From positions 1 to 42,444 of the forward strand of contig CAIOVI010000030.1 of the NCBI GenBank assembly GCA_903861715.1: a stretch of DNA of 42,444 nucleotides. Reading direction: 5' to 3'. The translations under genes and the position numbers were made by a program. Below, piece after piece: positions 29,332-37,632 of this stretch (the stretch's first letter is position 1; each line of letters begins with the position of its first letter). Below the pieces are notes generated by a model. It ran no database searches. It saw only the letters and a list, made by a program, of their open reading frames with translations, and had not been told where the DNA came from. The DNA comes from an uncultured bacterium (GTDB lineage: Bacteria > Patescibacteriota > Minisyncoccia > Moranbacterales > GWC2-37-73).

Positions 29332-32259
29332 ATGAGTTATAACCCAAAAGAAATTGAAAAGAAATGGCAGGAGCGCTGGGAAAGTGCCGGTCTATATAAA
29401 GACTACAGTCGAGCAAAGAAATTCTATGCGCTGGATATGTTTCCGTATCCTTCGGGCGCAGGCCTTCATGTGGGACATCCGAAGGGCTATATTGCCACGG
29501 ATGTGGTTAGTCGTTTCAAGATGCTGCAAGGATATAGCGTGCTGCACCCGATGGGCTGGGATGCTTTTGGGCTGCCGGCGGAAAACTATGCGATTAAAAA
29601 CAAAGTGCATCCAAGTGTGGCAACTGAGAAAAACATTGCAACTTTCAAAAAACAACTTGAAGCTTTTGGTTTCACTTATGATTGGGACAGAGAAATTGAC
29701 ACGACCGATCCGGCTTATTACAAATGGACCCAGTGGATTTTTTTGAAAATGTTTGAAAAAGGTTTGGCGTATGAATCCAATGAACCGGTCAATTGGTGTC
29801 CAAGTTGCAAAACCGTGCTTTCCAATGAAGATTTGGAAAATGGTCTTTGCGAACGTTGCGGCACTCAAGTGGTGCAGAAAAGATTGCGCCAATGGGTTTT
29901 GAGAATGACCGACTACGCCGAGCGCTTGTTGGCTGACTTGGATAGTCCAGAAATAAATTGGGAGGAATCAATCAAGGAGCAACAGAGAAATTGGATTGGG
30001 CGCAGTGAAGGAACTCAATTTAAAATGTCTGTAGCGACAAATGGAGGCTCAACCTCCATTATGGAGGTTGAGCCTCCAACGCTGGCTGAGGGAAATTATA
30101 TTGAGTTTTACACAACTCGGCTTGATACGGTTTTCGGTATGACTTACGCCGTAGTGGCGCCAGAACATCCTATTCTGGAAAAACTCAAATCACAAATCAC
30201 AAATTACAAAGAGGTTGAAGATTATCTTATTGCTTCACAAAATAAAACAATTTTGGAACGCACGGAATTGCAAAAAGAAAAAACGGGCGTGAAATTGGAA
30301 GGCATTGAAGTTGTGAATCCTTTTAATAATGAAGCTGTGCCGCTTTTTGTGGCGGATTATGTTTTGGGCGGCTATGGAACTGGCGCCGTGATGGCCGTGC
30401 CGGCGCACGACGAAAGAGATTTTGAATTTGCCAAGAAATATGATTTGCCGATTGTTCAATCGATAGCACCACTTCTGCTTGAAACTCAGGGAAATGCTGC
30501 GGTTCGAGAAGGTCTTGATTTTGATAGAAGAAAAACCGTCGTTGTGATTGTTAAGCATTGGTTTGAAAATAAATATTTCTGTCTTGATTGGCAAAAATTT
30601 GGTTGGAAATCTTTTGTTATTGGTGGCGTTGAAGATGGTGAGATGAATGAAGATGCCGCTATTCGTGAAGTCAAAGAAGAAACTGGATATCAAGATATTA
30701 AAAGTATCACTAAGATTGGAGGCAATGTGCATAATTGTTTTTTTGCTGCTCACAAGGGACTTAACAGATACGCAGACACAGAGTGTTATTTAGTTGAATT
30801 GGGAAGTGATCAATTCATTGAGCCTGACTTTGAAGAAGTGAAAAATCATATCGGAGTTTGGATTGAGGAAGAAAAACTGGGAGATTATTTAAGCATAGAT
30901 CTCCATAAAAAATATCATAGCATTTTTAGTGGTGGAGAATCTGCCTATGTGGAAGATGGAGTGTTGGTTAATTCTGGTGTATATACTGATTTAAAATCGG
31001 CTGAGGCGCGTGAAAAAATGACAGTATGGTTGGAGGAAAATAGACTCGGCCAGAAAAAAGTTAATTTCAAAATGCGGGATTGGATTTTTTCGAGGCAGCG
31101 CTATTGGGGCGAGCCGATTCCGATTGTGCACTGCGAAAAATGCGGAGCGGTCGGAGTGCCGGAAGAGCAATTGCCAGTGCGGCTTCCAGAGGTTGAAAAC
31201 TATGAGCCGACTGGCACGGGCGAATCTCCTTTGGCGACAATTGCTGATTGGGTCAATACCACTTGTCCAAAATGCGGTGGGCCTGCCAAAAGAGAAACCA
31301 ACACCATGCCCCAATGGGCTGGATCATCATGGTATTATTTGCGCTACATTGATCCGAAAAATGACGAACGACTTATTGATCAGCAATTGGAAAAAGACTG
31401 GATGCCAGTTGATCTCTATGTTGGTGGAGCAGAACACGCCACAAGGCATTTGCTATACGCGCGTTTTTGGCACAAATTTTTGTTTGATCTTGGTGTGGTG
31501 ACGACCAGTGAACCTTTCAAGAAATTGATGCACGTGGGACTTATCTTGGCGCAGGATGGACGCAAAATGAGCAAGCGTTGGAACAACGTGATCAATCCTG
31601 ATGAAGTGATTGAGCAATTTGGGGCTGATTCCATGCGGCTTTATGAAATGTTCATGGGACCATTTTCGCAGAGCATTGCTTGGAGCACCAATGGAGTGGT
31701 TGGCACAAGAAAGTTTTTGGAAAAAGTTTGGAAACTACAAACAAAAGTCAACAATCAATATTCAACAGACAATAAAAAAATCCAGACCTTGTTACATAAG
31801 ACAATTAAGAAAGTGACGGGGGATATTGAAAATTTCAGATTTAACACAGCGATTTCGCAATTGATGATTTTGGTTAATGCTTTTGAGAAAGAGTATGCGA
31901 AAAGCGCAACTACGAAAGCGCACATGCGAAAAGAGGATTATGAGAAATTGCTTTTAATTCTCTCGCCTTTCGCGCCGCACATCGCTGAAGAACTTTGGCA
32001 GCAGCTTGGGCATGAGCAATCAATCTTTTTGGAAAAGTGGCCAGTGGCTGAAAATCAATATCTGAAGGATGAAGAAATTGAAATGGTGGTGCAGGTCAAC
32101 GGAAAAGTTCGCGAGCGTTTGATTGTTGCGATTGATGTGACGGAGGATGAAGTCAAAGAAACCGCTTTGGAAAGTGAGAAGGTCAAGGTTTTTACGGAGG
32201 GAAAAGAAATCAAAAAAGTGATTTTTGTGCCAGAGAAATTAATAAATATAGTTATTTAA
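29332..32259 (+). CDS. leuS: Leucine--tRNA ligase with embedded Nudix domain
   Basis: Class I synthetase charging tRNA-Leu. It has HVGH near residue 46 (SGAGLHVGHPKGY), zinc-type CPSC/CERC near 157-175, editing-domain TTRLDTVFGMTYAVVAPEHP and VPAHDERDFEF, DWIFSRQRYWGEPIP, and KMSKR near 745. A length of 975 is about 100-170 more than usual. The surplus is an insert at about residues 382-532, between PIVQSI and EDGVLVNSG in the CP1 editing domain. It contains a complete Nudix box, GGVEDGE-x7-REVKEETGY (431-453). A second, small insert near 237-250 (GGSTSIMEVEPP) is the GGAGGCTC repeat translated in frame. The start is ATG 29332 (MSYNPKEIEKKW), not the upstream TTG. Whether the Nudix part hydrolyses a nucleotide is unknown, but its catalytic Glu residues are all present. 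Confidence 0.95.
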   Translation: MSYNPKEIEKKWQERWESAGLYKDYSRAKKFYALDMFPYPSGAGLHVGHPKGYIATDVVSRFKMLQGYSVLHPMGWDAFGLPAENYAIKNKVHPSVATEKNIATFKKQLEAFGFTYDWDREIDTTDPAYYKWTQWIFLKMFEKGLAYESNEPVNWCPSCKTVLSNEDLENGLCERCGTQVVQKRLRQWVLRMTDYAERLLADLDSPEINWEESIKEQQRNWIGRSEGTQFKMSVATNGGSTSIMEVEPPTLAEGNYIEFYTTRLDTVFGMTYAVVAPEHPILEKLKSQITNYKEVEDYLIASQNKTILERTELQKEKTGVKLEGIEVVNPFNNEAVPLFVADYVLGGYGTGAVMAVPAHDERDFEFAKKYDLPIVQSIAPLLLETQGNAAVREGLDFDRRKTVVVIVKHWFENKYFCLDWQKFGWKSFVIGGVEDGEMNEDAAIREVKEETGYQDIKSITKIGGNVHNCFFAAHKGLNRYADTECYLVELGSDQFIEPDFEEVKNHIGVWIEEEKLGDYLSIDLHKKYHSIFSGGESAYVEDGVLVNSGVYTDLKSAEAREKMTVWLEENRLGQKKVNFKMRDWIFSRQRYWGEPIPIVHCEKCGAVGVPEEQLPVRLPEVENYEPTGTGESPLATIADWVNTTCPKCGGPAKRETNTMPQWAGSSWYYLRYIDPKNDERLIDQQLEKDWMPVDLYVGGAEHATRHLLYARFWHKFLFDLGVVTTSEPFKKLMHVGLILAQDGRKMSKRWNNVINPDEVIEQFGADSMRLYEMFMGPFSQSIAWSTNGVVGTRKFLEKVWKLQTKVNNQYSTDNKKIQTLLHKTIKKVTGDIENFRFNTAISQLMILVNAFEKEYAKSATTKAHMRKEDYEKLLLILSPFAPHIAEELWQQLGHEQSIFLEKWPVAENQYLKDEEIEMVVQVNGKVRERLIVAIDVTEDEVKETALESEKVKVFTEGKEIKKVIFVPEKLINIVI
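30043..30077. repeat. GGAGGCTC palindromic element, in-frame copy in leuS
   Basis: GGAGGCTCAACCTCC-ATTAT-GGAGGTTGAGCCTCC is followed by AACG, as in the intergenic copy at 29240. It is read as GGSTSIMEVEPPT in the editing-domain region of LeuRS. There is no stop and no frame change. Confidence 0.88.
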
Positions 32260-32369
32260 CTAAACAGATTGGCACGGATTAAGGACAGATTTGCACAGAT
32301 CACGGATTGAACTTTGAAATTCGTGATTAGTGAGGATTTGTAAATAATTTGTGAAAATTGGTATAAAAT

Positions 32370-33053
32370 ATGCAAGCAGTTATTTTGGCAGCTGGAAAAG
32401 GAACACGAATGCAACCACTAACCTATGATATTCCCAAGGCTATGCTAGTAGTGAAAGGGAAGCCTATTTTGGAATACACAATTGATTTTTTGCCCAAAGA
32501 GATCGATGAGGTGATAATAGTTGTAAACCATTTGGGTGAACAGATTCGCGAATATTTTGGCGAGTGTTTTAATGGAAGAAAAATAAAATATATTATGCAG
32601 GAAAAGTTAAACGGAACTGGCGGGGCATTGCAAGCTTGCAAGGATCAACTATCTGGCAAGTTCATGGTTGTGATGGGCGATGATCTTTATTACAAAAATG
32701 ACTTGGAAAAAATATTGTCTCATGACTTAGCTATTTTAGCTTATGAGGTCGAAGATTCTACTAAGTTTGGCGTTTTGAAAACTGATATACAAGGACGTTT
32801 GACTGAAATAATTGAAAAACCAAAAGTGAAGGAACGAGCCTTGATAAGCACGAACGCTTTTGTTTTAAATGATAAATTTTTTGATTACGAATTGGTTCAA
32901 ATAAGTGAAACCGAATTCGGTCTTCCACAGACGCTAGCAAGGATGGCTAAAGATCATCCAGTGGATATCTTAAAGGCCACGCAATGGTTGCCAGTTGGTT
33001 ATCCTGAAGATATTGAGAAAGCGGAAAAGGTCATTGATAAATTTACTGACTAA
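32370..33053 (+). CDS. Sugar-1-phosphate nucleotidyltransferase (GlmU/RfbA-like)
   Basis: Single-domain NTP-transferase of 227 residues that probably makes an NDP-sugar. The N-terminus MQAVILAAGKGTRMQPLTYDIPKAML contains the nucleotide-binding G-x-G-T-R-x(4)-T-x(3)-PK signature, and GDDLYYKNDL near 107 carries the metal-binding acidic residue. EKPKV near 150 is the product-side motif. It lacks the left-handed beta-helix acetyltransferase domain of GlmU. It lies three bases before the YvcK gene, so the two are an operon. The donor and sugar are not resolved. Confidence 0.87.
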   Translation: MQAVILAAGKGTRMQPLTYDIPKAMLVVKGKPILEYTIDFLPKEIDEVIIVVNHLGEQIREYFGECFNGRKIKYIMQEKLNGTGGALQACKDQLSGKFMVVMGDDLYYKNDLEKILSHDLAILAYEVEDSTKFGVLKTDIQGRLTEIIEKPKVKERALISTNAFVLNDKFFDYELVQISETEFGLPQTLARMAKDHPVDILKATQWLPVGYPEDIEKAEKVIDKFTD

Positions 33054-33056
33054 TAT

Positions 33057-34085
33057 ATGCAAAGAAAAAAAATTGTGACAATTGGGGGTGGAAATGGGAG
33101 TTTCACTTTGCTCAATGGCCTGAAAAAATATTCCGTGGATTTGACGGCTATTGTTTCCATGACTGATAATGGTGGCTCAACTGGAGTTTTGCGCGATGAA
33201 TTGGGGGTGTTGCCGCCAGGAGATGTGCGGCAATGTTTGGTGGCGCTGAGTGATTCTTCGCAAATGCTGCGAGAGCTCATGAATTATCGTTTTGAAGAAG
33301 GGGGCCTGAAAGGTCACAGTTTTGGTAATCTTTTTCTTTCAGCGTTGGAAAAAATAAATGGAAGTTTTGCCAAGGGCGTTGAGGAAGCAGTGCATATTTT
33401 GAATGTGAAGGGTGAGGTAGTGCCGGTGCTTGATCGGGATACAAATATTTTATTCGAACTTAAAAATGGTGAAAAAATAGCAGGCGTTTTCGATGTGGAT
33501 CATAGCTTTGATTTGACCAAAGTTGGCCTCAAAAAAGCCTCCCTTTTTCCAAAAGCAAAGGCCAGCCAGAAAGCAATCGAAAAAATCTTGGAAGCTGATT
33601 TGATTGTGATTGGCCCAGGGCATCACTATTGCAGTATCGTTCCTAACTTATTGGCAACTGGTATTCCTGAGGCAATTAGGCAGTCAAAAGCCGTGGTGGT
33701 CTATAATTGTAATTTAGTCAATAAGCAAGGACATAATGATGGTTTTTCTTTGGATGATTATGTGACTGATATTAATAAATATCTTGGAGGTGAGCGGATT
33801 GATTTTGTGACTTTCAACAGTCAAAAGCCAGCTGCCTATTTGATTAAAAAGTATGCAAATCAAAAAGAATTGTTGGTGAATTTTTCGAAGGAGGAAAAAG
33901 CTGACAGAAATTATAAAATCGTGAGAGCGGATTTGCTTAGCGGTGAAAAACCGAGTTATAGTAAAGCTGATGTGCATGCCAGTCGCCGAGCTTTCATCCG
34001 TCATGATAGCGATAAATTGGCAAAAGTTTTGATGATGATTTTAGAAATGGGTGACCGCGAAAATATTATTAAAGAGATCATCTAA
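33057..34085 (+). CDS. yvcK: YvcK/CofD-family gluconeogenesis factor-like protein
   Basis: Members of this UDP-sugar-binding Rossmann family help control carbon flow and cell-wall precursor supply in Firmicutes. The signature IGGGNGSFTLLNGLKKY lies at residues 8-24, then VSMTDNGGSTGVLRDELG near 36 and LPPGDVRQCLVAL, followed by GHSFGNLFLSAL near 92. Further along, DLIVIGPGHHYCSIVPNLL near 182 is also characteristic. A length of 342 is normal. Coupling with a sugar nucleotidyltransferase fits a role in sensing or handling NDP-sugars, but that is inference. Confidence 0.9.
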   Translation: MQRKKIVTIGGGNGSFTLLNGLKKYSVDLTAIVSMTDNGGSTGVLRDELGVLPPGDVRQCLVALSDSSQMLRELMNYRFEEGGLKGHSFGNLFLSALEKINGSFAKGVEEAVHILNVKGEVVPVLDRDTNILFELKNGEKIAGVFDVDHSFDLTKVGLKKASLFPKAKASQKAIEKILEADLIVIGPGHHYCSIVPNLLATGIPEAIRQSKAVVVYNCNLVNKQGHNDGFSLDDYVTDINKYLGGERIDFVTFNSQKPAAYLIKKYANQKELLVNFSKEEKADRNYKIVRADLLSGEKPSYSKADVHASRRAFIRHDSDKLAKVLMMILEMGDRENIIKEII

Positions 34086-34290
34086 TCATATAATCATATA
34101 AACATCTAAACATTTAATCATCTAAACATTTAATCATCTAATCATATAATCATATAAACATCTAAACATTTAATCATCTAATCATCTAAACATTTAAACA
34201 TATAAACATATAATCATTTAAACATCTAAACATCTAAACATCTAAACATTAAATCATTTTGATTACATGCTTGTATGCTTACATGATTAT
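34083..34290. repeat. CATNTAAW octamer array ahead of the Nramp-related gene
   Basis: Around twenty consecutive 8-base units of the form CAT(C/T/A)TAA(A/T), such as CATCTAAA, CATTTAAT and CATATAAT, fill 34083-34255. They are followed by ATG-bearing units in the opposite orientation (ATGCTTGT, ATGCTTAC, ATGATTAT) up to the start codon. The switch of sense lets the two halves pair. The array fills the whole gap between YvcK and the transporter. Confidence 0.85.
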
Positions 34291-35766
34291 ATGAAAATAA
34301 GGATGTCTGAATCAAAACAAAATCAAACAAATCAAAATGATTCTCAGGTGAAGTTGCTTTCGCTGTCGGAATTTCGACGTGAGTTGGGAATTCCACTCAT
34401 TTTGGCAAAAAAATTGATTGTTTGGGGTGAGATCCAGTCGGTGCGAGCCTTGGATGGAACGCTGCGAATTGCGGCGCCAGAAATTGCGGTGGCCAAAAAA
34501 CTCATTGGCACGCCAATTGGCAAGGTGAGACTTTTTGTCAAAGCGCTTGGGCCAGGGCTTATCACTGGCGCTTCAGACGATGATCCTTCTGGCATTGGAA
34601 CCTATTCAGCCGTGGGCGCAACTTTTGGGCTCTCAATTTTGTGGATGGCAGTGTGGCTGTTGCCAATTGTGACTGCCATTCAAGAAGCTTGTGCTCGCAT
34701 TGGAGTGGTGACAAACAAGGGTTTGGCTGAAGTTATCAAGCAGCATTACAGTCGAAAAATTTTGCTCGGAGCCATCACGCTACTGATCATCGCCAACGTG
34801 GTGAACATCGGAGCCGATCTTGGCGCGATGGCCGCCGCTATTGGCATGTTTAGCAACATCAATTCCTATCTTATTATTATCTTGCTAACAGTCGGGATAA
34901 CTTTGTTGGAGATTTTCGTGCAGTATCATTTTTATGTGAAATTTTTGAAGTTTTTGGCTGTTTCGGTTTTGGCTTATGTGATCACTGGTTTTTTGGTTCA
35001 TCCTGATTGGCTGGATGTTTTCAAGCATTCTTTCATTCCAAGCATAAGGTTTAGCAATGACTATTTATTTGCTATGGTGGCAGTTTTTGGCACCACTATC
35101 ACGCCTTATCTTTTTTTCTGGCAAGCTTCGGAAGAAGTTGAAGAAGGCAAGTTGCTTGACTACAAATATAAAACAAAAAAAAGACTGATTGATCGGATGG
35201 CGCACATGCGAACAGACGTCTACACGGGGATGCTTTTGGCAAACGTGGTTTTTTATTTTATTGTTTTGACAACGGCGCAAGTGCTTTTTGCGCATGGTAT
35301 CACCAGCATCAACACCGCGGCTGACGCTGCCAAAGCCTTGGCGCCTTTGGCCGGCAAAAATGCCGCCGCCCTGTTTGCTTTTGGCATCATCGGCACAGGA
35401 CTACTGGCTATTCCAGTTTTGGCTGGCAGTGGAGCTTATGCGCTTTCGGAGGTGCTTAGTTGGAATGAGGGATTGGAATTCAAATTTTTGCAAGCCAAGG
35501 GATTTTATTTGATTATTATTCTCTCCATTGTCTTTGGCGCTTTGTTTAATTTTTTCCAGATCAATCCCATTATGGCGCTCTATTACGCGGCTTTTCTAAA
35601 TGGGATTATTGCTATTCCGCTTTTATATTTGATCATGAAAATTGGGAATAGACGGGATATTATGGGGGATGAATGTCATCCCGGTTGGGTGAAATTTTTC
35701 GGTTGGTTTGCGGTCGTGGCCATGACTATTGCGATTGTGGTTATGATTGTGATGAGTTTCGTTTAG
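34291..35766 (+). CDS. Nramp-related divalent metal transporter with N-terminal HTH-like segment
   Basis: An inner-membrane transporter of about 490 residues with roughly eleven hydrophobic helices (LeuT fold), related to MntH/Nramp. The TM1 motif reads DDPSGIGTY where classical Nramp has DPGN, and the TM6 region reads TITPYLFFWQASEEVEEGK, lacking the MPH metal-binding Met. This suggests a Nramp-related magnesium-type or otherwise altered specificity. Residues ~20-75 (LSLSEFRRELGIPLILAKKL, GTLRIAAPEIAVAKKL) form a soluble segment resembling a helix-turn-helix or MerR/excisionase-like fold, unusual for Nramp. The start is uncertain: 34291 follows the last array unit, and 34303 (MSESKQNQ) is an alternative. 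Confidence 0.85.
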   Translation: MKIRMSESKQNQTNQNDSQVKLLSLSEFRRELGIPLILAKKLIVWGEIQSVRALDGTLRIAAPEIAVAKKLIGTPIGKVRLFVKALGPGLITGASDDDPSGIGTYSAVGATFGLSILWMAVWLLPIVTAIQEACARIGVVTNKGLAEVIKQHYSRKILLGAITLLIIANVVNIGADLGAMAAAIGMFSNINSYLIIILLTVGITLLEIFVQYHFYVKFLKFLAVSVLAYVITGFLVHPDWLDVFKHSFIPSIRFSNDYLFAMVAVFGTTITPYLFFWQASEEVEEGKLLDYKYKTKKRLIDRMAHMRTDVYTGMLLANVVFYFIVLTTAQVLFAHGITSINTAADAAKALAPLAGKNAAALFAFGIIGTGLLAIPVLAGSGAYALSEVLSWNEGLEFKFLQAKGFYLIIILSIVFGALFNFFQINPIMALYYAAFLNGIIAIPLLYLIMKIGNRRDIMGDECHPGWVKFFGWFAVVAMTIAIVVMIVMSFV

Positions 35767-36137
35767 GAAGATTTTTTAACGTAAGAATAATTTTATTGAG
35801 AATTAATCAAAAATAAATTCCTCATTCTCTCAATTTGCATTCCCCTCCGCACATTGCGCAGTGCGTAGGCCAGCCTTGACTCAAGAGACATTTCGTCGAA
35901 TCGAGGCGAACAAAAGACGAGTGATGAGCGTTAAGAAATTGACACAGCAGTGTCATCCTGAACTTGTTTCAGGATCTCTAACACACCAGATTGACTGAAA
36001 TAAAGCGAGTAGATGCTGAAACACGACAGCCATGCGGCATCGCCATGGAGCTCAGTATGACAAGAGAAAGAATATGGCAGTAATTAAGTTAAGCTAGTAT
36101 TAGACATTAGAAATTAGGCATTTTTGCTCTATGTTCC
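35767..36137. other. Intergenic region carrying an intergenic copy of the TGTCATCCTGAA repeat
   Basis: This 371-base gap has no gene. 35951-36062 is a repeat of the TGTCATCCTGAACTTG type, bounded by TGTCAT and ATGACA. Left of it, 35840-35935 has short inverted bits (GCAC-ATTGCGCA-GTGC) that I cannot assign. The right edge, TTTTTGCTCTATGTTCCATG (36121-36140), resembles the repeat within the ileS leader and supplies the ATG of the PAP2 gene. Confidence 0.6.
35951..36062. repeat. TGTCATCCTGAACTTG repeat, intergenic copy
   Basis: The outer arms are TGTCAT (35951) and ATGACA (36057-36062). The left part holds the hairpin CCTGAA-CTTGT-TTCAGG, and the right part has degenerate GATGCTGAAACA and GGCATCGCCATGGAGCTCAG. 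It is the same family as the two rlmN inserts, here without coding constraint. Confidence 0.75.
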
Positions 36138-36689
36138 ATGACTACTATGGATAAATTTGAAATTAAAATTGTAAAATATTTCAATCAAATCGGTTCAAAA
36201 AAAATCGACAAGTTTTTGGGCGCAGTAAATGCGGTCAGCTTCTTGGCTTTTTTTTGGCTGGCGCTTACTGTGATTGCCATCACGTCACATCCGGCAATCA
36301 CCCGGAAATTTGGGGTGGCGGTGCTCATTGTTTGTGTGCTGCATTTTGGCATCACGGAAGCCATCATTAAGCATTTTTTGACTCGTTTTTTTCCCAAACG
36401 CCAAAGACCCTACCTTGCGTATCCAGAAGAAATAAGATCAGTTGGCAAAAAATTCAGCGATTCTTCTTTCCCGTCCAGCCACATGGCCACCACGGTGGCA
36501 ATGCTGGTAGTGATTGTCAGCTTTTATCCATCACTTTTCATTTTATCAATTCTGATGATTGCACTGATGGCTTTTTCTCGTTTGCATAATGGCATGCACT
36601 ATCCCAGTGATGTGCTGGTTGGAATTTTGTTGGGTTTCGGCTATGGTTGGGTGGCGATGGAGATTGTGAGGATGGTTTTTGTTAAGTGA
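36138..36689 (+). CDS. PAP2-family membrane phosphatase
   Basis: This 183-residue membrane protein probably removes phosphate from a lipid such as undecaprenyl pyrophosphate or phosphatidate. The three PAP2 signature motifs are present: K-x6-RP as KRQRPYL near 89, PSSH near 114, and SR-x5-HYPSDV near 148, supplying the catalytic histidines. Four to five hydrophobic helices are seen. With ddl nearby, recycling of the cell-wall lipid carrier is plausible but not proven. The ATG at 36138 is part of a repeat-like ATGTTCCATG; the second ATG at 36147 is an equally good start. Confidence 0.9.
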   Translation: MTTMDKFEIKIVKYFNQIGSKKIDKFLGAVNAVSFLAFFWLALTVIAITSHPAITRKFGVAVLIVCVLHFGITEAIIKHFLTRFFPKRQRPYLAYPEEIRSVGKKFSDSSFPSSHMATTVAMLVVIVSFYPSLFILSILMIALMAFSRLHNGMHYPSDVLVGILLGFGYGWVAMEIVRMVFVK

Positions 36690-36699
36690 ATTTAACTTT

Positions 36700-36735
36700 T
36701 GTGTCATCTGGCGTCGGTCGTGGAATTATGACACA
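36700..36735. repeat. TGTGTCAT/ATGACACA palindromic repeat, third copy
   Basis: Perfect 8-base arms TGTGTCAT (36700-36707) and ATGACACA (36728-36735) enclose CTGGCGTCGGTCGTGGAATT. It shares GTCGGYCRYGGA with the copies at 6640-6740. Confidence 0.75.
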
Positions 36736-36764
36736 TCGTTTTGTTTACTTTCCCATCTTCGCGA

Positions 36765-36779
36765 TCCGCCCTGGGCGGA
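36765..36779. repeat. TCCGCCCTGGGCGGA palindrome, copy 1
   Basis: It is palindromic apart from the central base and lies in CGCGATCCGCCC...GAGTGAAAG. The second copy at 42038-42052 is embedded in the inverse context (TTTCCACTCCGCCC...GATTGCGATGAC), so the two are the same element in opposite orientation. Confidence 0.7.
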
Positions 36780-36835
36780 GTGAAAGATTAAAATCTTTTG
36801 CATGAAGACAAACTAATTAGAAATGACTAAGCGTT

Positions 36836-36870
36836 GGAGGCTCAACCTCCACAATGGAGGTTGAGCCTCC
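36836..36870. repeat. GGAGGCTC palindromic element, intergenic copy 2
   Basis: GGAGGCTCAACCTCC-ACAAT-GGAGGTTGAGCCTCC has outer GTTG (36833) and CAAC (36873-36876) completing the stem. The flanks TTGCAACG match the 29240 copy in inverse orientation. Confidence 0.85.
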
Positions 36871-36989
36871 TTGCAACGGGCAGTGATTTGATTCCGAGCA
36901 TTACCCTAGATTGCCACGCATGATCACATGTTTGCAATGACAATTATTTTTTGTAATTCATTGTTTGTTTAAAATAAAACCAACTTTTT

Positions 36990-37628
36990 ATGAAAATATT
37001 TATTGATTTTGACGACGTGCTTTTTAATACAAAAGATTTCAGTGCCTATCTGAAGAAATTTTACACTTTGCATGAAATTAATCAGGAGCTTATTAAAAAA
37101 CATTATTACGATCCAGCGGATGAGAGTTTGGTTAGGTTGTTTAACCCCTACGGACTTTTCGAGCGCTTGGAAGAATTGGAAAAAATTGATCTTAAGAATT
37201 TGCGGGAAGATTTTGAAAAACAATTACAGGATTTAAAAAGATTTGTTTTTCCAGATGTAAAAACTTTTTTGGAAAAAATTGGCAAGGAAAATGTGCACAT
37301 TGTCTCTTTTGGTTTGCTGAGTTTTCAACAGCGTAAATTTTTGGGCGGTGGTCTGCAAGGATTAGTTGCTGATTTTAACGTAACCAAAAATCTTAAAGCA
37401 GAAGTTATTGCAAAAATTTTGACAGAAAAAAAGATACATCCGAAAGAAAAGTTTGTTTTCATTGATGACCGAATTGAGCATATAGAAAGCATTAAGAAAG
37501 TTTTTCCACAGGTGCTTACAATTTTTCTTTCCCGCAAGGAAGGCCGCTACTGCGACGAAAAAAATGAATTTTGTGATTGGCAGGTTCATGATTTGAAAGA
37601 GGCAGAAAAAATAATTTCTAAATTATAA
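36990..37628 (+). CDS. HAD-superfamily hydrolase
   Basis: This is a 212-residue soluble phosphatase-like protein. Motif I is IDFDDVLFN with the nucleophile/acid pair Asp6 and Asp8, motif II is HIVSFG near 98, a lysine follows in TEKKIHPKEK near 148, and motif III/IV is FVFIDDRIEHIES near 154. An all-helical cap lies between residues 20 and 80. The substrate is unknown. The stop is four bases before ddl, so it is in the same operon and could act on a nucleotide- or wall-related metabolite. Confidence 0.8.
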   Translation: MKIFIDFDDVLFNTKDFSAYLKKFYTLHEINQELIKKHYYDPADESLVRLFNPYGLFERLEELEKIDLKNLREDFEKQLQDLKRFVFPDVKTFLEKIGKENVHIVSFGLLSFQQRKFLGGGLQGLVADFNVTKNLKAEVIAKILTEKKIHPKEKFVFIDDRIEHIESIKKVFPQVLTIFLSRKEGRYCDEKNEFCDWQVHDLKEAEKIISKL

Positions 37629-37632
37629 ATTT

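Larger units (their letters stand above)
36690..36989. other. Intergenic cluster of three different palindromic repeats
   Basis: This 300-base gap without a gene contains, in order, the TGTGTCAT/ATGACACA palindrome (36700-36735), TCCGCCCTGGGCGGA (36765-36779) and the GGAGGCTC element (36836-36870). Three families landing in one short spacer suggests a tolerated landing zone. Nothing else is recognised before the HAD gene. Confidence 0.75.

Noticed and set aside
34083-34262. Octamer array considered as a CRISPR array
   Set aside because: The period is 8 bases with no unique spacers and no cas genes nearby.
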